Assembly (NCBI GenBank): GCA_963825415.1
Contig: CAWGTD010000006.1
Location: forward strand, 806,001-870,000
Source of the DNA: BP-464 sp963825415
Lineage (GTDB): Bacteria; Actinomycetota; Thermoleophilia; Solirubrobacterales; Solirubrobacteraceae
Reading direction: 5' to 3'
DNA: 64,000 bases
Under the pieces are notes generated by a model that was not told where the DNA came from, did no database searches, and saw nothing but the letters and a program-made list of their open reading frames with translations. Every line of letters starts with the position of its first letter. Positions within the stretch are counted from its first letter, which is position 1. The position numbers and the translations under genes were made by a program. Of this stretch, positions 39,436 through 47,458 are shown one piece after another.

Positions 39436-40428
39436 ATGGAACTTGCCGCCGCGGCACCCGACGTGCAGGCCCAGCGGCCCTCGGTGCACGTGTCCTTGTC
39501 GCGCGTCGGGGTCACCGGCGTCGAAAAGGTCATCCGTCTGCACCGCGACGCCGGTGAGCAACTTTTCTACGCGCGCCTGGAGTGCTTCGTCGACCTCGGG
39601 CCGCAGCAGAAGGGCGCGCACATGTCGCGCTTCGAGGAGGTCGTCAACGACACCATCGGCGAGGTCATCCTCGGCGAGGCGGCGTTCCGCGCCGAGCAGC
39701 TCGCCAAGCACATCGCCGAGCTCGTGCGCGAGCGCCAGGGAGCGGCACGCGCCGAGGTCACGATCGAGGCGCGCTACCCCGAGTACAAGCCCGCGCCGCT
39801 CTCGGGCATCGAGACGCAGGAGCTCTACACGCTCTTCGGCTCGGCGGTCGCCAGCGAACGCGGCACGCGCCGGCTGGTCGGCGTCGCCGCGCAGGGCATG
39901 ACCGCGTGCCCGTGCGCGCAGCAGCTGGTCGCCGGCCGCGCCCGCGAGCGGCTGGCCGACGACGGCTTCGACGACGACCAGATCGAGCGCATCTTCGATC
40001 ACGTGCCGGTGGCCACCCACAACCAGCGCGGCCTCGGCACGCTCTACATCGGCTGCCCCGAGGAATGCGTCGAGGAGCTCGAAGCACAGGACCTGCTCGC
40101 GATCGTCGAAGGATCGATGAGCTCGGAGATCTACGAGCTGATGAAGCGCAGCGACGAGGCCGCGGTTGTCGAGAAGGCGCACCGCCGACCGCGGTTCGTC
40201 GAGGACTGCGTGCGCGAGATGGTTCGCGGCGTCGTCGATCGCTACCCGCAGTTGCTCGGAGGCACGTTCGTCTCCGCGCGCCAGGAGAACCTCGAGACGA
40301 TCCACCAGCACAACGTCGTCGCCGAGCGCTTCGGCCTGCTCGGCGAGCTGCGCCAGGAGCTCAGCTCAGGCGAGCACCTTCCGCATCACACGTCGATGCG
40401 CGAGTGGCTCGACGCGGCCGGCCGCTGA
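39436..40428 (+). CDS. GTP cyclohydrolase of the FolE2/MptA family
   Basis: Converts GTP to a dihydroneopterin (phosphate) at the entry of folate-type pterin synthesis. 330 residues, COG1469 type. Recognisable parts: SVHVSLSRVGVTGVEKVI near the N-terminus, FVDLGPQQKGAHMSRFEEVV, MTACPCAQQLVAGRARERL with the metal-ligand/active cysteine, and VPVATHNQRGLGTLYIGC. The N-terminal GVTGVEK and the CPCAQ motif look more like archaeal MptA (GTP cyclohydrolase IV) than proteobacterial FolE2. Monocistronic with its own promoter. The 3' end overlaps the convergent pgsA gene by 43 bases. Confidence 0.9.
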   Translation: MELAAAAPDVQAQRPSVHVSLSRVGVTGVEKVIRLHRDAGEQLFYARLECFVDLGPQQKGAHMSRFEEVVNDTIGEVILGEAAFRAEQLAKHIAELVRERQGAARAEVTIEARYPEYKPAPLSGIETQELYTLFGSAVASERGTRRLVGVAAQGMTACPCAQQLVAGRARERLADDGFDDDQIERIFDHVPVATHNQRGLGTLYIGCPEECVEELEAQDLLAIVEGSMSSEIYELMKRSDEAAVVEKAHRRPRFVEDCVREMVRGVVDRYPQLLGGTFVSARQENLETIHQHNVVAERFGLLGELRQELSSGEHLPHHTSMREWLDAAGR

Positions 40429-40973
40429 GCCTTTCGTAGCGCCTCGGCCTCGCCGAGCATCCGGCGCAACCCGAAGAAGTAGTCGATCCCCGAGATGACG
40501 GTGATCGCCACCGCGACGTAGAGCAACGCGTCGACCGCCGCGGGCGTCGGGTTGAAACCGATGGCGAAGAAGATCGCCGCCACCTGCACGACGGTCTTGG
40601 CCTTGCCCCACCAGTTGGCGGAGATGACGACGCCCTGTGCGGTTGCCGCAAGGCGCGTCACGGTCACCGCGAACTCCCTGGCGATGATCACCATGACGAT
40701 CCACGCGGGGATCCGGTCCAGCGACAGCAGGACCACCAGCGCCGCGATGATCAGCAGCTTGTCGGCGACCGGGTCCATGAGCTTGCCGAACGTCGTGATC
40801 TGTCGCCGCGCACGCGCGATGTAGCCGTCGATGGCGTCGGTGAGCGACGCGGCGGCGAACACCCCCGCCGCGAGCCAGTCGCTGGAGGTCTCGTCGACGA
40901 GCGCGACCACGAGCACCGGCACCAGCAGGATGCGCAGCACGGTCAGCAGGTTGGGGACGTTCAGCGTGAACAC
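40386..40973 (-). CDS. pgsA: CDP-diacylglycerol--glycerol-3-phosphate 3-phosphatidyltransferase
   Basis: Makes phosphatidylglycerol phosphate, first committed step to PG and cardiolipin. 195 residues, membrane protein. N-terminal LNVPNLLTVLRILLVPVLVV is the family hallmark; the CDP-alcohol phosphatidyltransferase motif DG-AR-G-D-D is seen in TDAIDGYIARARRQITTFGK followed by LMDPVADK. Several membrane helices follow. Another CDP-alcohol transferase (PIS or cardiolipin synthase type) is possible, but the N-terminal motif favours PgsA. Confidence 0.9.
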   Translation of the reverse strand: MFTLNVPNLLTVLRILLVPVLVVALVDETSSDWLAAGVFAAASLTDAIDGYIARARRQITTFGKLMDPVADKLLIIAALVVLLSLDRIPAWIVMVIIAREFAVTVTRLAATAQGVVISANWWGKAKTVVQVAAIFFAIGFNPTPAAVDALLYVAVAITVISGIDYFFGLRRMLGEAEALRKAQRPAASSHSRIDV

Positions 40974-40988
40974 GGTTCCAGCCCGAAG

Positions 40989-41861
40989 TTACCCGTCAAT
41001 GGGCACGGCGGTGCGGGTTGCACCGGTGCTGGCGACGATGACGAGCGCGATCGCCACGAGCTCGCGCGCTCCCAGCCGCTGGTCGAGGACCACGAGGCCG
41101 GCAAGCGCGGCGAGGGCCGGCTCGAGGCTCATCAGCACGCCGAACGTGTGCCGCGGCATGCGGCGCAGCGCCTCGGTCTCGAGCGAGTACGGGATCACCG
41201 AGCTCAGCAAGGCCACGGCCGCGCCGAGCGCGAGCAGCCCGGGGTCCAACAGGTCCGTACCCGCCTCCGCGATTCCCGGCCCCAGCGGCACCAGCGCGGC
41301 AACCACCATCGCCAGCGCCAGCCCGCGCCCGCCCGAGAAGCGCTGGCCCGCGCGCGCGGCCAGCAGGATGTACGCGGCCCAGGCCGCGGCCGCGCACAGC
41401 ACCAACGCCAAGCCGACCGCGCTGATCGAGCCGCCGCCCGGGTCGGCGAGCAACACGATGCCGGTCGCGGCGAGAACCACCCAGACGAGGTCCAGCCGGC
41501 GATGCGAGAGCGCGAAGGCCACCGCGAGCGGGCCCGCGAACTCGATCGTCACCGCGACGCCGAGCGGCACCCGGTCGAGCGCCTCGTAGAACGCGTAATT
41601 CATGACGCCGAGCGACAGGCCGAGCGCACCCGCGAGGCGCAGGTCGGCGGCGGCCACCCCGCGCACCCGCGGGCGCCACACGGCGACCAGCATCGCCGCC
41701 GCCAGGACCACCCGCATCGCCGAGGTGCCCGCCGGACCGAGGTCGTCGAACAGCGTGGCGGCGAGCGCCGCGCCGAACTGCACCGACAACGCCGCGCCGA
41801 TGACCATCGCCGACGGCGGGATGCGCGCGCCGGGCGTCCCGACGGCCTCGGCGGAGCTCAC
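40989..41861 (-). CDS. EamA/RhaT family drug/metabolite exporter
   Basis: 290 residues from GTG 41861, ten membrane helices in two EamA repeats (LSVQFGAALAATLFDDLGPA ... LAVAFALSHRRLDLVWVVLA and GLALVLCAAAAWAAYILLAA ... TFGVLMSLEPALAALAGLVV). The second half ends with the typical LMSLEPALAALAG and LGARELVAIALVIVAS. Exports a small metabolite such as an amino acid (threonine/homoserine RhtA type); substrate unproven. The GTG overlaps the stop of the histidine kinase gene (GTGA), so it is cotranscribed and translationally coupled. Confidence 0.88.
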   Translation of the reverse strand: MSSAEAVGTPGARIPPSAMVIGAALSVQFGAALAATLFDDLGPAGTSAMRVVLAAAMLVAVWRPRVRGVAAADLRLAGALGLSLGVMNYAFYEALDRVPLGVAVTIEFAGPLAVAFALSHRRLDLVWVVLAATGIVLLADPGGGSISAVGLALVLCAAAAWAAYILLAARAGQRFSGGRGLALAMVVAALVPLGPGIAEAGTDLLDPGLLALGAAVALLSSVIPYSLETEALRRMPRHTFGVLMSLEPALAALAGLVVLDQRLGARELVAIALVIVASTGATRTAVPIDG

Positions 41862-42937
41862 CCGCCCGCTGGCAGGGTGAACCAGAACCGACTGCCGGTG
41901 CCCGGCGCCGGATCGACGCCGATGGCGCCGCCGTAGCGCCTGAGGATGCGCGAGCAGATCGCGAGGCCGAGGCCGGTCCCGCCTGAGCCGCGGCCGCTGA
42001 GCTGCGTGAACGGCTCGAAGATCCGGTCGGCCTGCTCGGTCGGGATCCCTGGACCGTTGTCGGTGACCTCGACACGCCAGGTGTCGCCCTCGCGCTCGGC
42101 CACCAGCGTGACCTCGGGCCGCTCGGGCGCCGCGTGCTTGAGCGCGTTTGACAGCAGGTTCTGGATCACCTGTTCGACCCCTTGCAGGTCGGCAAGCACG
42201 ACGGCGTCGGGCGGGACCGAGGTCTGGACCGCGACCCCCGCGTCGAAGATGGCCGCGCCGAGCTGCTCGGTGACCGTGCGGACCGCTGCGTTCAGCGAGG
42301 ACGGCCCGGCGCGCTCGCCGACCTGTCCGGCCCAGGCGTAGGCGAGCAGCCCGCTGATCAGCCGCTGCATGCGCTCGGCCGCTGCGCTGATGTGATCCAG
42401 GAACTCCTGCGCGTCGGGCGCCAGCGTGGCGCCGTGCCGGCGTGCGAGCAGCTCGGCGAAGCCGCTGATCGTGCGCAGCGGCTCCTGAAGATCGTGCGCG
42501 GCCGAGGAGGCGAACGTCTCGAGGTCCTCCTGGTCCATGCGCCTCTGCGTCAGGTCGCGCGTGACCTTGCCGAAGCCGAGCAGCGTGCCGTCGTCGTCGA
42601 ACAGCGCGGTGATGACGACGTCGCCCCAGAACCGCGTCCCGTCCTTGCGCAGGCGCCAGCCCTCGTACTCGACGTGGCCCAGGCGCGCAGCGGTGGCGAG
42701 CGCCTCGTGCGGACGTCCCGCGGCACGGTCCTCGGGCGTGTAGAAGAGCGAGAAGTGCTCGCCGAGTATCTCCTTCTCGGTGTAGCCCTTCGTGCGCTCC
42801 GCGCCCGGATTCCACGTGAGCACGTGGCCGTCGCGATCGAGCAGGAAGACCGCGTAATCGACCAGGCTGTCGATGAGCCGCACCAGCTGCCAGATCTGGC
42901 TGCGCGGGGCTGCGACCACGTCCCGCCACTCGGACAC
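41858..42937 (-). CDS. PAS-domain sensor histidine kinase
   Basis: 359 residues from GTG 42937. One PAS domain (about residues 15-130: LVDYAVFLLDRDGHVLTWNP, GAERTKGYTEKEILGEHF, EGWRLRKDGTRFWGDVVITA), then a HisKA domain with the phosphoacceptor His in SSAAHDLQEPLRTISGFAEL, and the HATPase_c domain with N (NLLSNALKHAA), G1 (VTDNGPGIP), F and G2 (GTGLGLAICSRILRRYGG) boxes. No membrane helix, so a cytosolic, probably light- or redox-type, sensor. No response regulator is encoded beside it: an orphan kinase. The start is fixed by TATCTT six bases upstream. Confidence 0.9.
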   Translation of the reverse strand: MSEWRDVVAAPRSQIWQLVRLIDSLVDYAVFLLDRDGHVLTWNPGAERTKGYTEKEILGEHFSLFYTPEDRAAGRPHEALATAARLGHVEYEGWRLRKDGTRFWGDVVITALFDDDGTLLGFGKVTRDLTQRRMDQEDLETFASSAAHDLQEPLRTISGFAELLARRHGATLAPDAQEFLDHISAAAERMQRLISGLLAYAWAGQVGERAGPSSLNAAVRTVTEQLGAAIFDAGVAVQTSVPPDAVVLADLQGVEQVIQNLLSNALKHAAPERPEVTLVAEREGDTWRVEVTDNGPGIPTEQADRIFEPFTQLSGRGSGGTGLGLAICSRILRRYGGAIGVDPAPGTGSRFWFTLPAGG

Positions 42938-42943
42938 GGCGCG

Positions 42944-42949
42944 AAGATA
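42944..42949 (-). promoter_or_regulatory. Leaderless -10 box TATCTT for the histidine kinase
   Basis: Complement of 42944-42949, six bases before GTG 42937. Confidence 0.6.
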
Positions 42950-42967
42950 CCGCCGCGGGTGGCCGAG

Positions 42968-42973
42968 TAGGGT
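42968..42973 (+). promoter_or_regulatory. Leaderless -10 box TAGGGT for the aldo/keto reductase-clpP transcript
   Basis: TAGGGT followed by eight bases and ATG 42982. The divergent kinase promoter is only 18 bases away. Confidence 0.65.
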
Positions 42974-42981
42974 CCAACGCA

Positions 42982-43965
42982 ATGGAAACCAGGGAACTCG
43001 GCACCCAGGGGTTGCGCGTCAGCGCACTCGGACTCGGGTGCATGGGGATGTCCGCCTTCTACGGCGCGCGCGACGACGAGGAGTCCGTTCGGACGATCCA
43101 CCGCGCGCTCGATCTGGGCGTCGACTTTCTCGACACGTCCGACATGTACGGCCCGCACACCAACGAGCAGCTCGTCGGCCGCGCGATCGCCGACCGCCGC
43201 GACGAGGTCGTGCTGGCAACGAAGTTCGGGATCATCTTCGACCCTGCCGAACCGCAGAAGCGGGGCATCAACGGGCGCCCCGAGTACGTGCGCGAGGCGT
43301 GTGAGGGCTCGCTGCGCCGCCTCGGCGTCGACCACATCGACCTCTACTACCAGCACCGTGTCGACCCGCAGACGCCGATCGAGGAGACGGTCGGCGCGAT
43401 GGCCGAGCTCGTCGAGCAGGGCAAGGTCCGCTACCTCGGGCTCAGCGAGGCCGCGCCGGACACACTGCGCAGTGCGTATGCCGTCCATCCGATCAGCGCG
43501 CTGCAGACGGAGTACTCGCTGTGGTCGCGCGACCCCGAGGACGAGATCCTCCCCGCGTGCCGCGAGCTGGGCATCGGGTTCGTGCCGTATTCGCCATTGG
43601 GCCGCGGCTTCCTGACCGGCGCGATCAAGTCGCCCGACGACCTCGACTCCGACGACTACCGGCGCTTCTCGCCGCGCTTTCAGGGCGAGAACTTCCAGCG
43701 CAACCTCGACCTCGTCGACCGCATCTCCGAGCTGGCCGCCGACAAGGGCGTCACGCCCGCCCAGCTGGCGCTCGCCTGGGTCCTGCAGCAGGACGAGCAC
43801 ATCGCCCCGATCCCCGGCACCAAGCGCCGCGAGCGCCTCGAGGAGAACGTGGGCGCCGTCGAGGTGCAGTTGTCCGCGGACGAGCTTCAGAGAATCGCCG
43901 ACGCCCTCCCCGATGCCGCCGGCCTGCGCTACCCCGAGGCGATGATGGAGTCGGTGAACCGCTGA
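42982..43965 (+). CDS. Aldo/keto reductase
   Basis: 327 residues, TIM-barrel NADPH oxidoreductase of the AKR/YajO-like group. Begins METRELGTQGLRVSALGLGC; catalytic Asp-Tyr in DTSDMYGPHTNEQLVG, Lys in LATKFGI, His in YYQHRVDP. Cofactor-binding IPGTKRRERLEENVGA near the end. Its stop shares one base with the clpP start (TGATG), so the two are translated from one mRNA. Confidence 0.92.
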   Translation: METRELGTQGLRVSALGLGCMGMSAFYGARDDEESVRTIHRALDLGVDFLDTSDMYGPHTNEQLVGRAIADRRDEVVLATKFGIIFDPAEPQKRGINGRPEYVREACEGSLRRLGVDHIDLYYQHRVDPQTPIEETVGAMAELVEQGKVRYLGLSEAAPDTLRSAYAVHPISALQTEYSLWSRDPEDEILPACRELGIGFVPYSPLGRGFLTGAIKSPDDLDSDDYRRFSPRFQGENFQRNLDLVDRISELAADKGVTPAQLALAWVLQQDEHIAPIPGTKRRERLEENVGAVEVQLSADELQRIADALPDAAGLRYPEAMMESVNR

Positions 43966-44546
43966 TGCCGCTGATCCCGATGGTCGTCGAGCGTTCGGCG
44001 CGCGGTGAACGCGAGTACGACATCTACTCGCGGCTGCTCAACGAGCGGATCGTCTTCCTCGGGACGCCGATCGACGACCAGGTCGCCAACCTGATCGTCG
44101 CCCAGCTGCTGCATCTGGAGTCCGCCGACCCCGACAAGGACATCAGCATCTACATCAACTCGCCGGGCGGATCGATCTATGCGGGCCTGGCGATCTACGA
44201 CACGATGCAGTTCGTCAAGCCCGACATCGTGACGATGTGCATGGGCATCGCCATGAGCATGGGCTCGCTGCTGCTGGCCGGCGGCGCGAAGGGCAAGCGC
44301 TTCTCGCTGCCCAACTCGCGGATCCTGATCCACCAGCCCTCGGCCGGCTTCGAGGGCCAGTCGACCGACATCGAGATCCATGCGCGCGAGATCCTCAAGA
44401 CGCGAGCGCGGATCGACGAGATCTACGCCCACCACACCGGACAGCCGCTCGAGCAGGTCCACACCGACATGGAGCGCGACCGCTTCTTCACGCCCGAGCA
44501 GGCCGCCGAATACGGCCTGATCGACCAGGTCATCGCGTCGCACTGA
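43965..44546 (+). CDS. clpP: ATP-dependent Clp protease proteolytic subunit
   Basis: Serine protease that forms the tetradecameric barrel fed by ClpX or ClpC. 193 residues, family length. The N-terminal MPLIPMVVERSARGEREYDI is standard; nucleophile Ser in GIAMSMGSLLLAGG, His in ILIHQPS, Asp later in the handle (ARIDEIY). Active site complete. Not beside clpX or tig here, but behind an aldo/keto reductase with a one-base overlap. Starts with ATG at 43965. Confidence 0.94.
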   Translation: MPLIPMVVERSARGEREYDIYSRLLNERIVFLGTPIDDQVANLIVAQLLHLESADPDKDISIYINSPGGSIYAGLAIYDTMQFVKPDIVTMCMGIAMSMGSLLLAGGAKGKRFSLPNSRILIHQPSAGFEGQSTDIEIHAREILKTRARIDEIYAHHTGQPLEQVHTDMERDRFFTPEQAAEYGLIDQVIASH

Positions 44547-44558
44547 GAGAACCCGCCG

Positions 44559-44579
44559 CGGGCGCCTCCCTGGCGCCCG
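44559..44579. terminator. Hairpin between clpP and the convergent gene
   Basis: Stem CGGGCGCC/GGCGCCCG with the five-base loop TCCCT, 12 bases after the clpP stop. GC-rich without a T-run; it can serve both converging transcripts. Confidence 0.6.
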
Positions 44580-44594
44580 GGCGGCGTCCCAGCC

Positions 44595-45089
44595 CTAGGG
44601 GGTGGGGCTGGGAGTGAAGGTGGCGGTGCCCTTGATCGTCCCGCCGATGTTGTCGGTGTAGTCGATCTCGACGAGGAACCACTCGTCGCCGAAGGAGTCG
44701 ATGACCAGCTGCTCGTTCGGCGTCGGCGTCTCGGCTGCGCTGAACCCGAGCTGCGCGCCCTGGGTGCCGCTGGAGTCGCTGAGGTAGGCGTAGAGGTCGG
44801 AGTCGACGGCGTTGGGTGCGTCGGAGGTGGTCTGCAGCAACACGCTGCCCTTGCCGACGACGTGCAGCAACGTGAAGTCGCAATCGTGGACGACGGGCGT
44901 CCCGCAGGGGATGCGGTCGTGGACGTCGGTGAGCGTGGTGAAGCCGGTGCCGAGCTTGCTGTCCCACGCGAACGTCGTCGCGGTGGAGTCGAGCGTGGCG
45001 CTGCGGTCGGCGGCGAACGCCGAGCCCGCAGAGATGAGAAGCCCCGCGGCCACGGAGGCGGCGAGGAACAGTCGCGCATTGCGGATCAT
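44595..45089 (-). CDS. Secreted hypothetical protein
   Basis: 164 residues. Signal peptide FLAASVAAGLLISAGSAFA, cleaved near AFA-ADR. Mature part is neutral to acidic and beta-rich (TTFAWDSKLGTGFTTLTDVH, SVLLQTTSDAPNAVDSDLYA, VIDSFGDEWFLVEIDYTDNI), with a CDF/CGT cysteine pair. The general look is that of a pre-peptidase C-terminal-like beta sandwich, but no family is certain. Confidence 0.75.
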   Translation of the reverse strand: MIRNARLFLAASVAAGLLISAGSAFAADRSATLDSTATTFAWDSKLGTGFTTLTDVHDRIPCGTPVVHDCDFTLLHVVGKGSVLLQTTSDAPNAVDSDLYAYLSDSSGTQGAQLGFSAAETPTPNEQLVIDSFGDEWFLVEIDYTDNIGGTIKGTATFTPSPTP

Positions 45090-45132
45090 GAAGGCGCCAA
45101 CGCACGATGCACCTGTTTCTTGCGGTTCGTGT

Positions 45133-45918
45133 TCAGCCGATGCGGTGCTCGATCGCGCCCAGACGCTCGATCTCGATCCGCACCACGTCGCCCGGCTCGA
45201 GGAAGACCCTCGGATCCATCGCCATTCCCACGCCGGAGGGCGTGCCCGTGAGGATCAGGTCCCCCGGCTCGAGCGTGCACGCCTCCGAGATGAAAGCCAC
45301 CAGCTCGGGCACGCCGAAGATCAGGTCGGCGGTGGAGGCGTCCTGGCGCGGGTCGCCGTTTACCCAGGTGCGCAGCCGCAGATCGTGCGGGTCGTCGATC
45401 TCGTCGGCGGTGGTGATCCACGGGCCCCACGGACACGAGTTGTCGAAGCCCTTCGCCCGGGTCCACTGCGGCTCGCGGCCCTGGAGGTCGCGGGCGCTGA
45501 CGTCGTCGGCGACCGCGTAGCCGGCCACCTCGCCACCCGCACCCATGACGACGGCCAGCTCGCCCTCGTAGTCGAGCCGACGCACGACCGAGGGGATCGC
45601 GAGCGTCGCGTTCGGAGGCGCCGACGAGCTCGGCAGCTTGAGGAAGACGATCGGGAACTCGAGCGCGTCGCGGCCGGTCTCGGCGGCGTGGTCGGCGTAG
45701 TTCAGGCCGATGCCGAAGATCACACGCGGGCGCGGGACGGGCGCGAGCAGCTCGACGTCGGCAAGCGCGAACGCGTCACCGCCGGCCGGCGAACGGTCGC
45801 CCGAGGCCAGGCGGTCGAGCACCGTGGCGCCGTCGGCGAACGCCACGGCCTCCTCACCGCGAACCTCGCCGGCGCGTGGACGGTCGTCGCCTTCGGCCAG
45901 GAACGTCGCGAGCCGCAT
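45133..45918 (-). CDS. Fumarylacetoacetate hydrolase family protein
   Basis: 261 residues from ATG 45918. FAH fold with the metal-binding motif: FGIGLNYADHAAETGR (His), EGELAVVMG (Glu pair), GYAVADDVSARDLQ (Asp) and the C-terminal TGTPSGVGMAMDP. Likely acts on 2-hydroxyhepta-2,4-diene-1,7-dioate, acylpyruvates or oxaloacetate-type diketo acids; FAH family paralogues differ too little to say. Start fixed by TAGGCT eight bases upstream. Confidence 0.9.
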   Translation of the reverse strand: MRLATFLAEGDDRPRAGEVRGEEAVAFADGATVLDRLASGDRSPAGGDAFALADVELLAPVPRPRVIFGIGLNYADHAAETGRDALEFPIVFLKLPSSSAPPNATLAIPSVVRRLDYEGELAVVMGAGGEVAGYAVADDVSARDLQGREPQWTRAKGFDNSCPWGPWITTADEIDDPHDLRLRTWVNGDPRQDASTADLIFGVPELVAFISEACTLEPGDLILTGTPSGVGMAMDPRVFLEPGDVVRIEIERLGAIEHRIG

Positions 45919-45926
45919 CGGCGCGG

Positions 45927-45932
45927 AGCCTA
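45927..45932 (-). promoter_or_regulatory. Leaderless -10 box TAGGCT for the FAH-family gene
   Basis: Complement of 45927-45932, eight bases before ATG 45918. Confidence 0.6.
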
Positions 45933-45941
45933 TGGAGCCGG

Positions 45942-46832
45942 CTAGGCCGCGGGGCGCAGGTCGGCCTGGCGACGCCGGCGCGCCGGGCGGCGAGCCCGCG
46001 TGGCGCGCGCCTCGACGAAGCGGGCGAGCTCGGCCGGCCGCTCGCGCTGCGGGTGGTGGCCCATGCCCGCCCACACCTCGATGTGGGCCTGCGGCAGCGC
46101 AGCCCGCAGCGCGCTGATGTGCGAGCGCGACACGAGCGCGTCGTGCTCGCCCCACAGCGCGGCCACGGGACCGTCGAAATCGACGACTCGGTGTGCGAAC
46201 CCCTGCGGGTCGCGACCGGCGTGGGCAACGGCCTGGGCGGCGGCGCGGACGCCCGGAGCCGACTGGAACGCGCGACGGCGCAAGCGGTTGAGCAGGTCGG
46301 GGCTGGGCAGGCGCCGATGGGCGACGAAGGTCGTGTAGGCCGCGACGCAGACGAGCGGGTTGAGCAGCGCGACAGGCAGGGCGAGCTCGGCGACGTCGAT
46401 GACGCCGGGCAGCGTGATCGTCTCGGCTATACGAATCCGGCCGAAGCCGGCGGGAGCCAGCAGCGCCAGGGATCGGACGGCCTCGCTGCGCTCCGCGACC
46501 GCCGTAGCGACCGCGCCGCCGAGCGAGTGGCCCACGATCGTGCACGCGTCGATGTCGAGGCGTCGCAGGGCCGCCGCGACGTCGTCGGCGTAGGAGGGAA
46601 TCCGCGGCTTGCGCGGCAGGTCCGAGCCGCCGAAGCCCGGCAGATCGATCGCGATGCACGGCCGGTGCGTGTCGGCCGCGACCCGTGCCCAGCCCTCGGA
46701 GTCGTCGAGCAGGCCGTGCAGCAGGACGAGCGGGCGGCCCGTGCCGCGCCAGCGACGGACGTGCAGGCGACGCCCGTCGCCGATGAGCACGTCATGGCCA
46801 TCTGCGGCCCTCATGGCCTCCATGGTCGACAT
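45942..46832 (-). CDS. Alpha/beta-fold hydrolase
   Basis: 296 residues. Oxyanion HG motif in LVLLHGLLDD, nucleophile Ser in VGHSLGGAVATAVAE, Asp in LWGEHDALVS and His in WAGMGHHPQRERP complete the triad. A cap of ~70 residues lies between the Ser and Asp strands. Basic C-terminal tail (ARRPARRRRQADLRP). Esterase, epoxide-hydrolase-like or C-C hydrolase; not determinable. No signal peptide. Confidence 0.87.
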   Translation of the reverse strand: MSTMEAMRAADGHDVLIGDGRRLHVRRWRGTGRPLVLLHGLLDDSEGWARVAADTHRPCIAIDLPGFGGSDLPRKPRIPSYADDVAAALRRLDIDACTIVGHSLGGAVATAVAERSEAVRSLALLAPAGFGRIRIAETITLPGVIDVAELALPVALLNPLVCVAAYTTFVAHRRLPSPDLLNRLRRRAFQSAPGVRAAAQAVAHAGRDPQGFAHRVVDFDGPVAALWGEHDALVSRSHISALRAALPQAHIEVWAGMGHHPQRERPAELARFVEARATRARRPARRRRQADLRPAA

Positions 46833-46880
46833 GTTGCAATCGCAACTTAACGCATCGGAGCGTCGGAATGCATCGGAATG
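46833..46880. promoter_or_regulatory. Inverted and direct repeats in a divergent promoter region
   Basis: GTTGCAATCGCAAC at 46833-46846 is a perfect 5-bp inverted repeat around AATC, directly before the hydrolase ATG. TCGGAATG occurs twice in direct orientation (46863-46870 and 46873-46880), with a related GCATCGGA at 46852. These could be operator sites for one regulator of both divergent genes. Confidence 0.35.
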
Positions 46881-46920
46881 TGCTGCTTACAGCAAAGAAC
46901 TGACTGGCTGGCCGGCACGC

Positions 46921-46926
46921 TACGGT
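46921..46926 (+). promoter_or_regulatory. Leaderless -10 box TACGGT
   Basis: TACGGT followed by seven bases and GTG 46934; it decides this start over the in-frame codon at 46925. Confidence 0.6.
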
Positions 46927-46933
46927 GCCGCCC

Positions 46934-47425
46934 GTGGCCGACGAGGCGGCGTTCGACGCCCTCATGGGCGCGCTGGATTACCCGATGTTCATCGTCACGG
47001 TGGCCGCCGAGGGCACGCGCGCGGGCTGCCTTGTCGGGTTCGCCGGCCAGGTGAGCATCGACCCACCACGGTTCCTCGCCTGTCTGTCGGACAAGAACCG
47101 GACCTACCGCGTCGCCAGTCGCGGCGCGGAGCACGTGGCGGTCCACCTCGTCCCGGCTGACGCGGCAGAGCTTGCCGAGCTGTTCGGCGGGCGCACCGGC
47201 GACGAGATCGACAAGTTCGAGCGCTGTGCCTGGCACGAGGGCCCGCACGGCCAGCCGATCCTCGACGACTGCCCGAGCTGGTTCGTGGGGAGCGTGGTCG
47301 ACCGCACGGTGCTGGGCGATCACGTCGGCTTTCTGCTCGAGCCGCGGGCGGCGCGCCACGAGCCGGGCGCCGCGGGGTTGGATTTTCAGCGTGTCCGGGG
47401 CATCGAGGCCGGCCACGAGGCGTGA
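46934..47425 (+). CDS. Flavin reductase-like (FMN-binding split barrel) protein
   Basis: 163 residues from GTG 46934. Split-barrel fold with DYPMFIVTVAAEGTRAGCLV, GFAGQVSIDPPRFLACLSDK (FMN-binding strand pair), NRTYRVASRGAEHVAVHLV and FERCAWHEGPHGQPILDDCP. Probably uses FMN/NAD(P)H to reduce flavin for a partner monooxygenase or to reduce a small substrate. First gene of a likely three-gene run with the RibD-like and PCMT genes; next start is 33 bases beyond its stop. Confidence 0.82.
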   Translation: MADEAAFDALMGALDYPMFIVTVAAEGTRAGCLVGFAGQVSIDPPRFLACLSDKNRTYRVASRGAEHVAVHLVPADAAELAELFGGRTGDEIDKFERCAWHEGPHGQPILDDCPSWFVGSVVDRTVLGDHVGFLLEPRAARHEPGAAGLDFQRVRGIEAGHEA

Positions 47426-47458
47426 CCGCCGCGCGCTTCGCACCGCTCGTCGGACTCG

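Noticed and set aside
40989..43043. 684-codon minus-strand ORF spanning the kinase and exporter
   Set aside because: Only its last 290 residues (from GTG 41861) are the EamA exporter; upstream it is the off-frame shadow of the histidine kinase.
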